64,000 bases of DNA, taken from positions 124,001 to 188,000 of the forward strand of contig CANLXA010000003.1 in NCBI GenBank assembly GCA_947494975.1, written 5' to 3'. A program made the translations under genes and the position numbers. The notes under the pieces are model-generated. The model searched no databases. It was not told the DNA's origin and worked only from the letters and a program-made list of their open reading frames with translations. This DNA is from an uncultured Roseicyclus sp. (GTDB lineage Bacteria; Pseudomonadota; Alphaproteobacteria; Rhodobacterales; Rhodobacteraceae). This document shows, piece by piece, positions 46,309 through 55,946 of the stretch; position 1 is the first letter of the stretch, and each line of letters starts with the position of its first letter.

Positions 46309-46323
46309 CGCCTGAGGAATTCG

Positions 46324-46355
46324 AGGCCGCCCGCTGAACGTGCGGGCGGCCTTTT
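46324..46355. terminator. Intrinsic terminator shared by PPC-protein gene and tpiA
   Basis: GGCCGCCCGC (46325-46334) pairs perfectly with GCGGGCGGCC (46342-46351), with a 7-nt loop and TTTT after it on the plus strand. Convergent stop codons flank it (46308 and 46365). Confidence 0.9.
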
Positions 46356-46364
46356 CGATGGGAT

Positions 46365-47111
46365 CTAGCTGGCGGCCAGGGCCGCCGCGATGGGTCCGAA
46401 ATCGGCGGCCTTGAGGGATGCGCCGCCGACCAGGGCGCCATCCACGTCAGCCACGGCGAAGATCTCCGCCGCGTTGCCGGGTTTGACGGAGCCGCCATAG
46501 AGGAGCGGGATATCATGGGCCGCACTCTCCCCCATCCGCGCCGAAAGCTCCGCGCGCATATGGGCATGGACCTCGGCAATCTGGTCGAGCGTGGGCGTGC
46601 GGCCGGTTCCGATGGCCCAGACCGGCTCATAGGCCACCACGATCCGCGTGGGTTCGGCAGCGTCGGGGATGGAGCCCGCCAGTTGCGTTGTGATGACCTG
46701 CAAGGTGACATCGGCATCGCGTTCGGCCTCGGTCTCGCCCACGCAGACAATCGCGATCATCCCGGCCTCCAGTACCGCCTGGGTCTGGGCCGCGACCTCT
46801 GCGTCGGTCTCACCATGATCGGTGCGCCGCTCGGAATGGCCGGTGATGACGTGGCTCGCCCCGGCCTCGGCCAGCATTGCCGCCGAGATGTCGCCGGTAT
46901 GGGCACCGGAGGCGGCGCTGTGGCAGGTCTGCGCGCCCACCTGAAGCCCGCTGCCGCCCGCGCGTGCCACCATCGGCGCGATCAGCGTGGCCGGAGGGCA
47001 GAGCAGAACCTCGCATCCGGTGGGCAAATCCGCCACCAATGCGTCCACTTCGGCCAGGGCCGCGACCGATCCGTTCATCTTCCAATTGCCTGCCGCCAGT
47101 TTGCGTGCCAT
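46365..47111 (-). CDS. tpiA: Triosephosphate isomerase
   Basis: TIM barrel enzyme (248 aa) interconverting dihydroxyacetone phosphate and glyceraldehyde 3-phosphate. Key residues are N9 and K11 (GNWKMNG), the electrophile His of GHSERR, the catalytic Glu of [15 protein letters not shown] with its flexible loop, and the phosphate-binding [10 protein letters not shown] and VGGASL. Length is normal. It diverges from the oxygenase gene at 47186 with a 74-bp gap. Confidence 0.97.
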   Translation of the reverse strand: MARKLAAGNWKMNGSVAALAEVDALVADLPTGCEVLLCPPATLIAPMVARAGGSGLQVGAQTCHSAASGAHTGDISAAMLAEAGASHVITGHSERRTDHGETDAEVAAQTQAVLEAGMIAIVCVGETEAERDADVTLQVITTQLAGSIPDAAEPTRIVVAYEPVWAIGTGRTPTLDQIAEVHAHMRAELSARMGESAAHDIPLLYGGSVKPGNAAEIFAVADVDGALVGGASLKAADFGPIAAALAAS

Positions 47112-47185
47112 CTGCGCCTCCGTGCTGGGTTGGCCTTTCGGATGGCAGGCGGGCCGGGCAGGGTCAACCCATCAGGAGGTCCGCG

Positions 47186-48091
47186 ATGATTCCCCATATC
47201 GATGCGACGGCGCTTGCGGCGCGCGATCCCCACGCTCTGGCCGAGACACGCCGTGGCGCTGAAGAGATCGGGTTCCTGACGCTTCACAACACGGTGCTGC
47301 CAAAGGCCGAGGTGGCGCGGGCCATCGCAAGCTACCGCGCCTTTTTCAAAGGTGATGCGGGTAACAAGGCGCAGGTGAACATGAATACCACCGGGTCCAA
47401 CCGAGGCTGGGGCGGGCCGGGATCGGAGCAGGTCGATCCCGAGGCCAACCCCGACTACAAGGAGGTGTTCGATTGCGGTGTGGAGCTTCCGCCCGGCGAT
47501 CCGTTTGCGCGCCTGCCGGTCTATGCGCCGAACCAATGGCCGGCGCGGCCCAAGGGGTTCCAGCAGGTGATCGAAAGCTATTTCACACAGGCCCGCGCCG
47601 TCTCGCTGGACCTGTTGCAGGGGATCTCGGCCGCCATCGGGGCGGACCCGACCTTCTTTGCCGACAAGTTTGCGAAACCCATGGCGCTTCTGCGTGGCAA
47701 TTATTACCCCGAACGGCCGGATTGGGCGGGCGACAAGGATTTCGGCATTGCCGCCCATACCGATTATGGCTGCCTGACGCTTCTGGCGACGGATGGGCAG
47801 CCGGGGCTTGAGGTACAGGTGAAGGGCGGCACATGGCTGCCGGTCTCGGCGGAGCCCGGCACGTTCATCATCAATTTCGGTGAGATGCTGGAGATGTGGA
47901 CCGGTGGGCAGATCCGCGCCACGCCGCACCGGGTGATCGGGGGCGCGCAGGAGCGGATTTCCGTACCATTATTCTTCAACCCGGCCTATGACACGAATGT
48001 CGCGCCCGAGGGCGCCGCGCCGCTGACCGCCGGAGAGCACCTCTCGAAGCGATACACCGAAACCTACACGCATCTGCAAGCCATGGCCTAG
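47186..48091 (+). CDS. Isopenicillin-N-synthase-like 2-oxoglutarate/Fe(II) oxygenase
   Basis: 301 residues with a DIOX_N-like N-terminus and a jelly-roll oxygenase domain. Fe(II) ligands are H and D of AAHTDYGCLTLL and H of ATPHRV; the RISVPLFF arginine and serine hold the 2-oxoglutarate carboxylate. The substrate is unknown. Similar bacterial proteins are often annotated as IPNS family, but penicillin synthesis is not implied. AGGAGGT at 47174-47180 fixes the ATG. The last 4 bp overlap the convergent MscS-family gene. Confidence 0.88.
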   Translation: MIPHIDATALAARDPHALAETRRGAEEIGFLTLHNTVLPKAEVARAIASYRAFFKGDAGNKAQVNMNTTGSNRGWGGPGSEQVDPEANPDYKEVFDCGVELPPGDPFARLPVYAPNQWPARPKGFQQVIESYFTQARAVSLDLLQGISAAIGADPTFFADKFAKPMALLRGNYYPERPDWAGDKDFGIAAHTDYGCLTLLATDGQPGLEVQVKGGTWLPVSAEPGTFIINFGEMLEMWTGGQIRATPHRVIGGAQERISVPLFFNPAYDTNVAPEGAAPLTAGEHLSKRYTETYTHLQAMA

Positions 48092-49782
48092 GCCGCGACG
48101 TCCATGGCGGCCCCTTCCGGGAAGATCGCGCGGTCGGAGCGCTCGGCAATGTCGTTGGCGGCGGCCAGAAGGCGCTCGCGGGCGTCGCACGCGACATCCC
48201 ATTGGGTGGACGGATCAAGGCACGGCACGGCAAACCAGACGTCAATGCCCAATGCGTCCTGACCAGCCACCACCACGCTGGCTTTGTCCAGATCGTCCAT
48301 CTCGGCGCCCAGATCGCCGTCTTTCATGTCTTTCAGAATATCCATGAAGGCTTCGCGCAGGGCGGCGATATCGGCTTCGGGTGAGAGCTTGAACTTCAGG
48401 ATCCGCAGGATGGCCGGGTCCTCCAGCGTCCAATTGTCGAAGGTTTCGGAGATGAATTCCGACACCGGGACCACAACGCGCGTATCGTCCCAGTTGCGGA
48501 GCAGGACATAGGTGAAGTTGATCTTCTCCACGTAACACAGCCGATCCTGCCACATGATACGGTCGCCCACCCGGGCCGATTGGTTGAGCGCGATCTGCAG
48601 GCTGGCGAGGATATTGCCCAGAACCTCGCGCGCCGCAAAGCCGAGCACCAGCGTCACCGCACCGGCAGAGGCCAGAAGCGACAGGCCGAGGCTGCGGAAG
48701 ATATCCGCCGTCGACAAGACGATGCCCGCGCCGATCAGGAACACCACAACCGTCAGCATGTGGCGCAGCGCCGCCACCCGCGTGGCCGCCTGGCGGGCTT
48801 CGGCGACCTCCCGATGGGTCAGATCAGCCGTACTTGGCCCGATCAGGCGTTCCAGAATTGCGCCAAGGCCATTCATGACGAGCATCAGGGCGGCGGTGGT
48901 GAAGCCGATGGCCACAAGCGGCGAGATGAAAGTCGACAGGACGGACGAGAACACGAAGACCTGCGACGTGCCCCAGTAAAACACCGCTGTTACCGCCGCG
49001 ATGATCGCGGGCATCCGTGCGGCATTGAGGATCGGCTGGGTTATGGGCAGGAAATAGGTGCGCATGGCCCGGAAGGCGCGTGCCGTCAGGAACCCGGCCA
49101 TGGCCGCAACGCTCAGAAGCAGGGGGAGGCCGATTAATTCCCACCACATCAGGCCCCAGATCGCATCGCGCTGCAGGGCCGATGGCAGGAACTTTTCCAG
49201 TTGTGAGGGACCGTAGCGGGCGTAGAGCGCCTCGATATCGGCCACCGTGCTGCGCGGGAAGACCCAGACCGGCTCGACGCCTTCGCCGCCGGGCCGAATG
49301 CGGTTGAGGCGCAAGGTGGCGGGGACGGGATCGAGATCCAGCTCGCGCAGGAGCAAGGAGCGGCGCGCCTCACCCGCCATGGGACGTTGATCGGAGGCGG
49401 TAGTGTTGAGCGCGTCGGGGCGGTCGATCAGAAGCGACCAATCCAGCAGCGCGCGGCGTTCGATCACGGCATGCAGCATCTCGGCATATTGCGCACCGAC
49501 GTCGCGTTGCTCGGCCGGGGCAATATCCCCCAGATCCAGCAGATGGGCGGCCGTGGCCCAATCCGCCTCATCGGCGGCGCGGATGAAACTGGCGACGGCA
49601 CTGCGCGGCGTTTCCCGATCGACCGCATCCGGCACCGGCCCCAGCCCGGAATTGAGTTGGTCGGTCTCGAAGAAAAGGTCGTCGTTTGCAGCAAGGGGGA
49701 GGGGCAGGGCGGCGACGAGAGCCAAGGCCAGCAGCGACGACAATGTCAGGCGGACCAGCCGGGAAGGCAAAGATGTAAACAT
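48088..49782 (-). CDS. MscS-family mechanosensitive channel
   Basis: About 564 residues. A signal peptide (near residues 1-31) precedes a 150-residue periplasmic helical domain and about five to six transmembrane helices. The pore-lining TM3 and beta domain of MscS follow (GLSLLASAGAVTLVLGFAAREVLGNILASLQIALNQSARVGDRI). A cytosolic domain of about 110 residues ends it. It releases solutes on osmotic downshock. An in-frame TTG lies 9 bp before the chosen ATG (49782). It is convergent with the oxygenase gene, with a 4-bp overlap. Confidence 0.9.
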   Translation of the reverse strand: MFTSLPSRLVRLTLSSLLALALVAALPLPLAANDDLFFETDQLNSGLGPVPDAVDRETPRSAVASFIRAADEADWATAAHLLDLGDIAPAEQRDVGAQYAEMLHAVIERRALLDWSLLIDRPDALNTTASDQRPMAGEARRSLLLRELDLDPVPATLRLNRIRPGGEGVEPVWVFPRSTVADIEALYARYGPSQLEKFLPSALQRDAIWGLMWWELIGLPLLLSVAAMAGFLTARAFRAMRTYFLPITQPILNAARMPAIIAAVTAVFYWGTSQVFVFSSVLSTFISPLVAIGFTTAALMLVMNGLGAILERLIGPSTADLTHREVAEARQAATRVAALRHMLTVVVFLIGAGIVLSTADIFRSLGLSLLASAGAVTLVLGFAAREVLGNILASLQIALNQSARVGDRIMWQDRLCYVEKINFTYVLLRNWDDTRVVVPVSEFISETFDNWTLEDPAILRILKFKLSPEADIAALREAFMDILKDMKDGDLGAEMDDLDKASVVVAGQDALGIDVWFAVPCLDPSTQWDVACDARERLLAAANDIAERSDRAIFPEGAAMDVAA

Positions 49783-49842
49783 GGGCAGCAAACGCGAGGA
49801 TGGCCAGAAGGTTCCATACGCCCCACGCTTTGTATCGTCTGG

Positions 49843-50169
49843 TTACAGATGCTGAAGTGCCCGCCGCGCCCAGGCGACGGCTTCATCGGGATCATCGAGC
49901 GCGGCATCCGGCATGGTCCAATAGGGCATCGAACGGATCGTGTCCGAACCCTCGCGGGTATAGGTCCACCGCGTGCAGCCCTCCGCGTCGAGCACATCCA
50001 TGAACGCTCCCGCCCCTTTCAGGCGCAGGGTCCCGTCCGACATCAGAACCGCGAAAATCGTGCCGTGGTGATAGAGCCCGACCCCGCCGAACATCTTGCG
50101 CACCGACAGATCGCCCAGGCCCGAGAACAGCTCGGTCACATGGCCGATTTCCTCGTCGGACAGGCTCAC
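49843..50169 (-). CDS. TfoX/Sxy N-terminal domain protein
   Basis: 108 residues containing only the TfoX N-terminal domain (VRKMFGGVGLYHHGTIFAVLMSDGTLRLK... MPYWTMPDAALDDPDEAVAWARRAL). Full-length TfoX/Sxy activates competence genes; single-domain forms are common in alphaproteobacteria and their role is not established. The GTG start overlaps the upstream Fe-S carrier stop by 4 bp (GTGA), so the two are coupled. Confidence 0.85.
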   Translation of the reverse strand: MSLSDEEIGHVTELFSGLGDLSVRKMFGGVGLYHHGTIFAVLMSDGTLRLKGAGAFMDVLDAEGCTRWTYTREGSDTIRSMPYWTMPDAALDDPDEAVAWARRALQHL

Positions 50170-50537
50170 GTATCGGCCTGTAACTCGTCAACATCCTTGA
50201 ACTTGATCGACTCGCCGCAGCCGCAGGCATCGGTCACGTTGGGATTGCGGAACTTGAACGATGCCTCCAGCAAGGACACCTCGTAGTCGATCTCGGTGCC
50301 GAACAGGAACATCTGCGCCATCGGGGCGATCATCACCCGGGCGCCGTCCTGCTCCACCACCTCATCATGGGGGTCGATATCGGACACGTAATCCATCGTG
50401 TATTCCATCCCCGCGCAGCCGCCCTTCTTGACGCCGATGCGCAGGCCCTTGGTGTCGCCCTGCGCCATCAGCTTGGCGATCTGGCGGGCGGCCTTGTCTG
50501 TCATCGTGACGGCTTGTTTGCCGGGAATACCGAACAT
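50166..50537 (-). CDS. A-type Fe-S carrier (IscA/SufA/ErpA family)
   Basis: 123-residue HesB/IscA protein that carries and delivers Fe-S clusters. The three conserved cysteines are C41 (GGCAGMEY) and C105/C107 (DACGCGES). Which of IscA, SufA or ErpA it equals cannot be told from sequence alone. It is followed by the tfoX-like gene and lies downstream of the DUF3307 gene and sufT on the same strand, so the group forms a small Fe-S assembly cluster without the sufBCD core. Confidence 0.92.
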   Translation of the reverse strand: MFGIPGKQAVTMTDKAARQIAKLMAQGDTKGLRIGVKKGGCAGMEYTMDYVSDIDPHDEVVEQDGARVMIAPMAQMFLFGTEIDYEVSLLEASFKFRNPNVTDACGCGESIKFKDVDELQADT

Positions 50538-50611
50538 CGGGGCGATCCTTTTGCGTGTCGCGTGCCCCTACAATGTAAGCGCAGGGGGCGTTCGCCTCAA
50601 GGCCGGGTGTT

Positions 50612-51289
50612 TTAGTGCATCATCGGCATGGTGAGAGCGAGCGGCACGGCCACCGCAAAGCCCCAGAGCAGGCTGACGAGCGTGCCGAACAGGAGCCGGT
50701 TGCGCGCCTGTCCGTCACGCCCGCGAAGGGCCGCCAGAAGGTACACGCCCTTGGCCGCCAGAACACCGGCCAGCAGCATCGGAACCCCGCCGATCAGCAC
50801 GACGCAGAGCGCCGCGCGTTCCACCCAGCCCACAACCACGCCGTCGCTGGGGCCAAGCCCGCGGAGGGTCAGGATCGTGGCCACGGCGTATTGCCCACCC
50901 CGCGCGGCAAAGAGGATGCCGCCGAGGATCATGAAATAGAGCGGCACATTGGGGACGTCGGAGAGCGGGCTGGCCTCCCATATGGCGGGCGCCAGAAGCG
51001 CGATCCCCACGACCGAGGCCACATGCAGCACCTGATCGGCGATATAGGCGCCAAGGCCCTCGGGCATGGCGTAGGTCTTGACGATGTCGATCCAGAGATG
51101 GGCCAGCGCCAGGCCGATAAAGGCGGGATGGAAACTGAGTGTCGTCAAACACATCGTGCCGAGAACCAGCCCGATATGGAGCGCCATGGCCAGTGGGCGC
51201 CGCTTGTTGGCCACCATCCAGCCGGTCTGCAGCACGTAATCAGCAATGACATGGGCCAGGAACAGGGCCGAAAACGTGTACGCTGCCAT
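50612..51289 (-). CDS. DUF3307 membrane protein
   Basis: About 225 residues. The first 130 match the DUF3307 pattern (MAAYTFSALFLAHVIADYVLQTGWMVANKRRPLAMALHIG... ALAHLWIDIVKTY). About six to seven hydrophobic segments are present. Some relatives occur beside SatD-type regulators, but no such gene is here. ATG at 51289 is used because conserved sequence starts there; an upstream ATG at 51349 would add 20 polar residues. It lies between sufT and the A-type carrier gene on the same strand. Function unknown. Confidence 0.75.
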   Translation of the reverse strand: MAAYTFSALFLAHVIADYVLQTGWMVANKRRPLAMALHIGLVLGTMCLTTLSFHPAFIGLALAHLWIDIVKTYAMPEGLGAYIADQVLHVASVVGIALLAPAIWEASPLSDVPNVPLYFMILGGILFAARGGQYAVATILTLRGLGPSDGVVVGWVERAALCVVLIGGVPMLLAGVLAAKGVYLLAALRGRDGQARNRLLFGTLVSLLWGFAVAVPLALTMPMMH

Positions 51290-51483
51290 CCGGAGTTCTT
51301 CGTCCTCGGTCGTTGTCGGCACGCGCATCTGCGCGCCCAGGCGGCCCAAGACATGGCCAACCCCTACTGCGTTTTCCCCAACGGAACCATGGCAGGGGCG
51401 ATGCCTTGGAACAAGCGGACGCGCACGTCACCCGGCCTACGGAAAGCCTGACTTTACAAATGAAACGGGATCGTCTTGTGGGC

Positions 51484-51846
51484 TTACATGAAGCCCAGTT
51501 CGAGGCGGGCTTCGTCGGACATCATGTCCATCCCCCAGGGCGGATCCCAGGTGATCTCGACATCCACCGTCTTAACGCCATCAAGCGGCTCGATCGCATC
51601 GGCAAGCCAGCCCGGCATCTCGCCTGCCACGGGGCAACCCGGCGCGGTGAGCGTCATCACGACGGCAACGTCGTTTTCCGGGCCGATATCGATCGTGTAG
51701 ACAAGGCCGAGGTCGTAGATATTCACCGGAATTTCAGGGTCATAGACCGACCGGCACGCCTCCACGACATTGTCGTAGAGCGGGTGATCGGTGCTGGACG
51801 GCCGGATCAGCGGCGCGCCTTCCATCTGCGGTGTCTGCTCGGTCAT
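51484..51846 (-). CDS. sufT: SufT/MIP18-family Fe-S assembly protein
   Basis: 120 residues, DUF59/MIP18 fold. Diagnostic stretches are SVYDPEIPVNIYDLGLVYTIDI, MTLTAPGCPVAGEMPGWLADAI (with the conserved Cys) and DPPWGMDMMSDEARLELG. SufT proteins support Fe-S protein maturation when demand is high. It is usually at the end of a suf operon; here it stands apart from sufBCDS but near the A-type carrier gene. Confidence 0.92.
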   Translation of the reverse strand: MTEQTPQMEGAPLIRPSSTDHPLYDNVVEACRSVYDPEIPVNIYDLGLVYTIDIGPENDVAVVMTLTAPGCPVAGEMPGWLADAIEPLDGVKTVDVEITWDPPWGMDMMSDEARLELGFM

Positions 51847-51948
51847 GGTCTGGTCCCGTCGAATACCTGAGAGAAGATATAGGGATTAGGGGGAGGGGCG
51901 TAAAGTGGCGCAGGGGCCGGTGGCCGGATCCGCCGCGATCTGTGTTGC

Positions 51949-52779
51949 TCAATCAGGAGTCGACCCGATGGCCGATGTCAGGACCTTCGCCAGCGCCGTC
52001 AGGGCGTGGCGCACGGGCGGGTCGTGGCGGCCCTCGTGGTGGCAGATCAGCCATTGCTCGGAATTGAGCGGCTCGATCGCCGGGCCCAACCGGGCAAGCG
52101 GCGCGCAATCGGCGCCGACGAAAGTGGGCAACACCACCCGCCCGATCCCGGCGCGGGCCATGGCGACGGCCAGATGCGGGTCGTTGGCCCGCGTGACGAT
52201 CTGATCGCCATGGGTTTCTTCCAGCCAGCGGGCCGACGGCGTGGCCATCCGGTCGCCCGCCGCCCCGATCCAACCCGTCACCGTTGCATCCAGCCCGAAG
52301 GGTGCGAACGCGACCGCGCCCGTCCGCCGCCCGGCCAGCCAGGGTTGATCGGGTCGCCGGTTGCGCACCCCGATATCGATCTGCCGACGGGCGATATCCA
52401 TGTTGCGATCGTCGGACAGGAATTCCGGCACCCAGTCGAATTGGGGCTGCCAGAAATCGGCAAGGTGGCGCGCCAGAACATCGGAGGTCCATGTGCCCGC
52501 CGAAATCCGGACACGCCGTTTGCCGGGCTGTGCTGTGCGCCAGGTTTCGATATCCGCCGCGGCCGCCTCCATGCGCTCGGTCCGGCGCAGCAATTCCCGC
52601 CCCTCGCTGGTCAGCGCATAGCCGTCGCGGCCATGGAGAAAGAGCGGCCGGGCCAGCGTGCTTTCCAGCGCCTTCATGCGCCGGCTGAGCGTGGCCGGGC
52701 TGCTGCCGGTCTGGGCCGCCGCACCGGTGAGGCTGCCATGGCGGGCCACGGCGGCAAAGAGCGCCAGATCATCCCACAT
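51949..52779 (-). CDS. LysR-family transcriptional regulator
   Basis: 276 residues. A winged helix-turn-helix (about 1-60; LALFAAVARHGSLTGAAAQTGSSPATLSRRMKALE) is followed by a substrate-binding domain that is shorter than usual. AGGAGG 7 nt upstream fixes the ATG. It diverges from a 65-aa ORF 104 bp away, and LysR proteins often regulate the divergent neighbour. The effector is unknown. Confidence 0.9.
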   Translation of the reverse strand: MWDDLALFAAVARHGSLTGAAAQTGSSPATLSRRMKALESTLARPLFLHGRDGYALTSEGRELLRRTERMEAAAADIETWRTAQPGKRRVRISAGTWTSDVLARHLADFWQPQFDWVPEFLSDDRNMDIARRQIDIGVRNRRPDQPWLAGRRTGAVAFAPFGLDATVTGWIGAAGDRMATPSARWLEETHGDQIVTRANDPHLAVAMARAGIGRVVLPTFVGADCAPLARLGPAIEPLNSEQWLICHHEGRHDPPVRHALTALAKVLTSAIGSTPD

Positions 52780-52883
52780 CGCGTGCCTCCTTTGCAGAAA
52801 TGAAAATCGACCGGCAGTCACGGGCGTAGCGGCGCCCGGCGCGCATATGCGATTTTCCACCTGTTCAGATAAGGAAGCAAGCC

Positions 52884-53081
52884 ATGCACGACATAATTCG
52901 ACAGATAGAAATTCCGGCGCAGCCGCGAACCGGGGTTGTTGAGGAACGTGAGCTTTTTGCAAAACTGGAAGCAGATCAACGGATGCAGCGACGCAAGGCC
53001 CGCCGCGCTCGCATGTTGGAGCTGTTGGGGTGGCGCCGCCCTGTGGCAGAGACCTCTGACGCGCCCCGCCGAACCAGATGA
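52884..53081 (+). CDS. Small basic hypothetical protein divergent to the LysR gene
   Basis: 65 residues, cytosolic, with an Arg/Glu-rich helical middle (about 22-50). The start is preceded by AAGGAAG 9 nt upstream. It shares the 104-bp control region with the LysR gene, arguing that it is real and may be the regulator's target. I recognise no family; weak resemblance to short DUF1127-style proteins ends at charge pattern. It is followed by tgt 92 bp later. Confidence 0.5.
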   Translation: MHDIIRQIEIPAQPRTGVVEERELFAKLEADQRMQRRKARRARMLELLGWRRPVAETSDAPRRTR

Positions 53082-53172
53082 CGGCCTGGCCCGCCCGCCG
53101 GATCATTGGGTGGCGGGCTTGTGGACGCTCGCCCCCTTGGCAAATCGGAGCGGTCGGTCCATTCAGGCGCCC

Positions 53173-54303
53173 ATGACAGATCGCTTCTCGTTCACCCTCA
53201 ATGCCACCTCGGGCAAGGCCCGCACCGGCGTGATCCAGACACCCCGGGGTGACATCCGCACGCCTGCCTTCATGCCCGTGGGCACGGCCGCAACGGTCAA
53301 GGCGATGATGCCGGAAAGCGTGGCGGCAACCGGCGCGGATATTCTTTTGGGCAACACCTACCACCTGATGCTGCGCCCCGGTGCGGAGCGGATCGCGCGG
53401 CTGGGGGGGCTGCACCACTTCATGAATTGGTCAAAGCCCATCTTAACCGATAGTGGCGGATTTCAGGTTATGTCACTGGCGGACTTGCGCAAGCTAACGG
53501 AAGAGGGCGTCACCTTCCGCTCCCATATCGACGGGTCCAAACACCTGCTGAGCCCGGAACGGTCGATGGAGATCCAGAAGCTCTTGGGCTCCGACATCGT
53601 GATGTGTTTCGACGAATGCCCGGCGCTGCCCGCGGATCGCAAGGCATTGGAAGACAGCATGCGCCTGTCCATGCGGTGGGCGGCGCGGTCGAAAGACGCG
53701 TTCGGGGACCGGCCGGGATATGCCTTGTTCGGCATTCAGCAAGGCGGGCTGGAGCAGGATTTACGCGAAGAGAGCGCCGGGGCCCTGCGCGAGATCGGGT
53801 TCGATGGCTATGCAGTGGGCGGGTTGGCCGTGGGGGAAGGGCAGGCGGCGATGTTCGGCTGCCTCGATTTCGCGCCCGATCAGTTGCCCGTGGACAAGCC
53901 GCGTTACCTGATGGGGGTGGGCAAGCCGGATGATATTGTGGGCGCCGTGAAACGCGGCATCGACATGATGGATTGCGTGTTGCCCTCACGCTCGGGGCGG
54001 ACGGGGCAGGCCTGGACCCGGCGCGGGCAGGTTAACATCAAGAATGCGCGCCACGCCGATGATCCGCGCCCGCTGGATGAGGATTGCACCTGCCCGGCCT
54101 GTTCCAACTATTCCCGCGCCTACCTTCACCACGTGTTCCGGGCGCAGGAGATGATCTCGGGCATGCTGCTGACCTGGCACAACCTGCATTATTATCAGGA
54201 GCTTATGCAAGGGATGCGCGACGCGATTGCCGCAGATGGCTTTGATGCGTTCGAGGCGGCGTTTCATGCGGCCCGTGCGGAGGGCGATATTCCCCCGCTC
54301 TGA
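53173..54303 (+). CDS. tgt: Queuine/preQ1 tRNA-guanine transglycosylase
   Basis: 376-residue TIM-barrel enzyme that swaps G34 for preQ1 in tRNA-Asp, Asn, His and Tyr. Key stretches are [25 protein letters not shown] (catalytic Asp), [30 protein letters not shown] and the Zn site [16 protein letters not shown]. The chosen ATG opens the conserved MTDRFSFTL; the open frame upstream is non-conserved. It works before QueA (21968) in queuosine synthesis. Confidence 0.96.
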   Translation: MTDRFSFTLNATSGKARTGVIQTPRGDIRTPAFMPVGTAATVKAMMPESVAATGADILLGNTYHLMLRPGAERIARLGGLHHFMNWSKPILTDSGGFQVMSLADLRKLTEEGVTFRSHIDGSKHLLSPERSMEIQKLLGSDIVMCFDECPALPADRKALEDSMRLSMRWAARSKDAFGDRPGYALFGIQQGGLEQDLREESAGALREIGFDGYAVGGLAVGEGQAAMFGCLDFAPDQLPVDKPRYLMGVGKPDDIVGAVKRGIDMMDCVLPSRSGRTGQAWTRRGQVNIKNARHADDPRPLDEDCTCPACSNYSRAYLHHVFRAQEMISGMLLTWHNLHYYQELMQGMRDAIAADGFDAFEAAFHAARAEGDIPPL

Positions 54304-54368
54304 TCGGTCCTTGCCCAGATTTTGCCGGGTTTGCCTGCCAACAAAGCGGCAAAAGCCGAGGGTCGCCC

Positions 54369-55268
54369 ATGTTCAGACGCCTTTACCGCCAGCGCCGGCG
54401 CATCGTGTTCCTGATTGTCATGGTCGCGGCGGCTCTCGGTGTGGCGCTGATCAACAATGACGCGTTCCGATATCAGCTGAAGCACGATTTTGCCGGGCCG
54501 ACATGGCTGGTCCTGCTGTCGTTCGCAATTGCATTTCTGGCCGTGACCCTGATCGGCAGCGCGGTGGTGATCCTGTTCCTGCCGTCGGCACGGCGGGCGC
54601 TGGAGGTGGGCGGCATGGCGGGGCTGCTGGTGGAATGCGGCAAACACGCGGTTGCGATCCTTCCGGACGGGGCCATTGTGAATTGGGCCCTTGGGGATTG
54701 GGGCAGCTGGGTTTTGTTCTTCGGCATTTTTTGGGGCCTGAGCCACCTTCTGGAGGCCGATACATTCGGCAGGGTCGGCCTGAACGTCCGATACCGGCTC
54801 AGGGCCAGCCGCGTGATCGCGGCAACGCCCGAGGCGATCTGGGCCGCAACCGCGCCGGATGCCGACACAATCGGGACCTATTGGACCCGCAGCCTGACCC
54901 GGGTGGATCCCGTTGGAGCGGCGGAACCGGACACCTTTGAAGCCCGATACAAACTTGGCCGTCACGGCACCCTGATCCAACGGCAAAAACGGCGCATCTG
55001 GAACAGGCCCCTGCACCTTCTCTACGATTTCGAGCGGGAGGATGGCGCGGGCATCAGCGGCAGCTATGAGCTTCGATCCGAGCCGTTGCCCGATGGAAAG
55101 ACGCAGGTGGAGATCACCCATGACTACCCGGCGCTCGGGTTCGGCACGTGGTCGCTGCTCTGGCTTGATGACATTGCGGCGTCCGAGCTTGATGCCATTT
55201 CCGCGCGGATCACCGGGCGACGGGATTGGTCCATCGCCGGATGGGCGGCCCGGAAGATGGCGGCCTAG
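54369..55268 (+). CDS. Membrane protein with C-terminal SRPBCC-like domain
   Basis: 299 residues. Two or three hydrophobic segments lie at about 11-30, 46-68 and near 95-125. A soluble region then starts at about 145 with an SRPBCC/START-like arrangement (SRVIAATPEAIWAATAPDADTIGTYWTRSLTRVDPVG... FEARYKLG... TQVEITHDYPALG). SRPBCC folds bind hydrophobic ligands, so a lipid or pigment role is possible but unproven. It is not part of a recognised operon. Confidence 0.6.
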   Translation: MFRRLYRQRRRIVFLIVMVAAALGVALINNDAFRYQLKHDFAGPTWLVLLSFAIAFLAVTLIGSAVVILFLPSARRALEVGGMAGLLVECGKHAVAILPDGAIVNWALGDWGSWVLFFGIFWGLSHLLEADTFGRVGLNVRYRLRASRVIAATPEAIWAATAPDADTIGTYWTRSLTRVDPVGAAEPDTFEARYKLGRHGTLIQRQKRRIWNRPLHLLYDFEREDGAGISGSYELRSEPLPDGKTQVEITHDYPALGFGTWSLLWLDDIAASELDAISARITGRRDWSIAGWAARKMAA

Positions 55269-55388
55269 TTCAGCGGGGAACGGACCCCACCGATTTCCCC
55301 GTAGGTTGCCGGGATTCCCTAATGGAGGGGTTGCGCCAACCTCACTAGGGTGTGATCCAACAACGCAACTTCCTGAAAGGACACCTTG

Positions 55389-55946
55389 ATGATCCGCGCC
55401 GCCCTTGCCCTGACCCTGACATTCGGCATCACCGCCCCCGCTTTTGCGCAGCAGCTCGACGGCTGTACCGTGACGGAGGAGGAATACGAGACCATTGTCG
55501 CCCCACTATTGGATGGCGCGTGGATGGGCACGAACGGGGCGGGCTACATATCGGGGCCTCAGATGAACATGGCTTTGCCGCCGAGCGGGTCGGAAGCCGT
55601 GACGATCACCTACAATGATGATGGTACGCTGCTGGCCCATGGCGCGGAATGGCAGGCGATCGAGGTGCGGGTCGTGAATGAAGAGATGGCCGGTGATTTC
55701 GGCATCACGTTGGCCGATGACCCCGACCTAGAAGCGCGGATGGATTTCGACAATCTGGGCCAGCAGGTGAATTGCGACAGTAGCCTTCTGCCCCTGATCC
55801 AGTTCCGGGGCGAAACCATCGCGGAAGGGCAGCAGATTCAGTTCGAAGCTCTGGTCTACATGATCAATGAGGATCTGATGTCCGGCGTCTTCTTCATGGA
55901 TTTCATGGGCCATAATGCGCGCCGGTTCCTGACGCTCAGGCGCTGA
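55389..55946 (+). CDS. Secreted hypothetical protein
   Basis: 185 residues. A signal peptide (about 1-20, ITAPAFAQ) leads into a mixed alpha/beta domain with two cysteines (C25 and C120 or thereabouts) that could form a disulfide. I recognise no family. ATG at 55389 is preferred to a TTG one codon earlier. It has a purine-rich upstream sequence (CTGAAAGGACACC) and no obvious partner gene. Confidence 0.65.
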   Translation: MIRAALALTLTFGITAPAFAQQLDGCTVTEEEYETIVAPLLDGAWMGTNGAGYISGPQMNMALPPSGSEAVTITYNDDGTLLAHGAEWQAIEVRVVNEEMAGDFGITLADDPDLEARMDFDNLGQQVNCDSSLLPLIQFRGETIAEGQQIQFEALVYMINEDLMSGVFFMDFMGHNARRFLTLRR

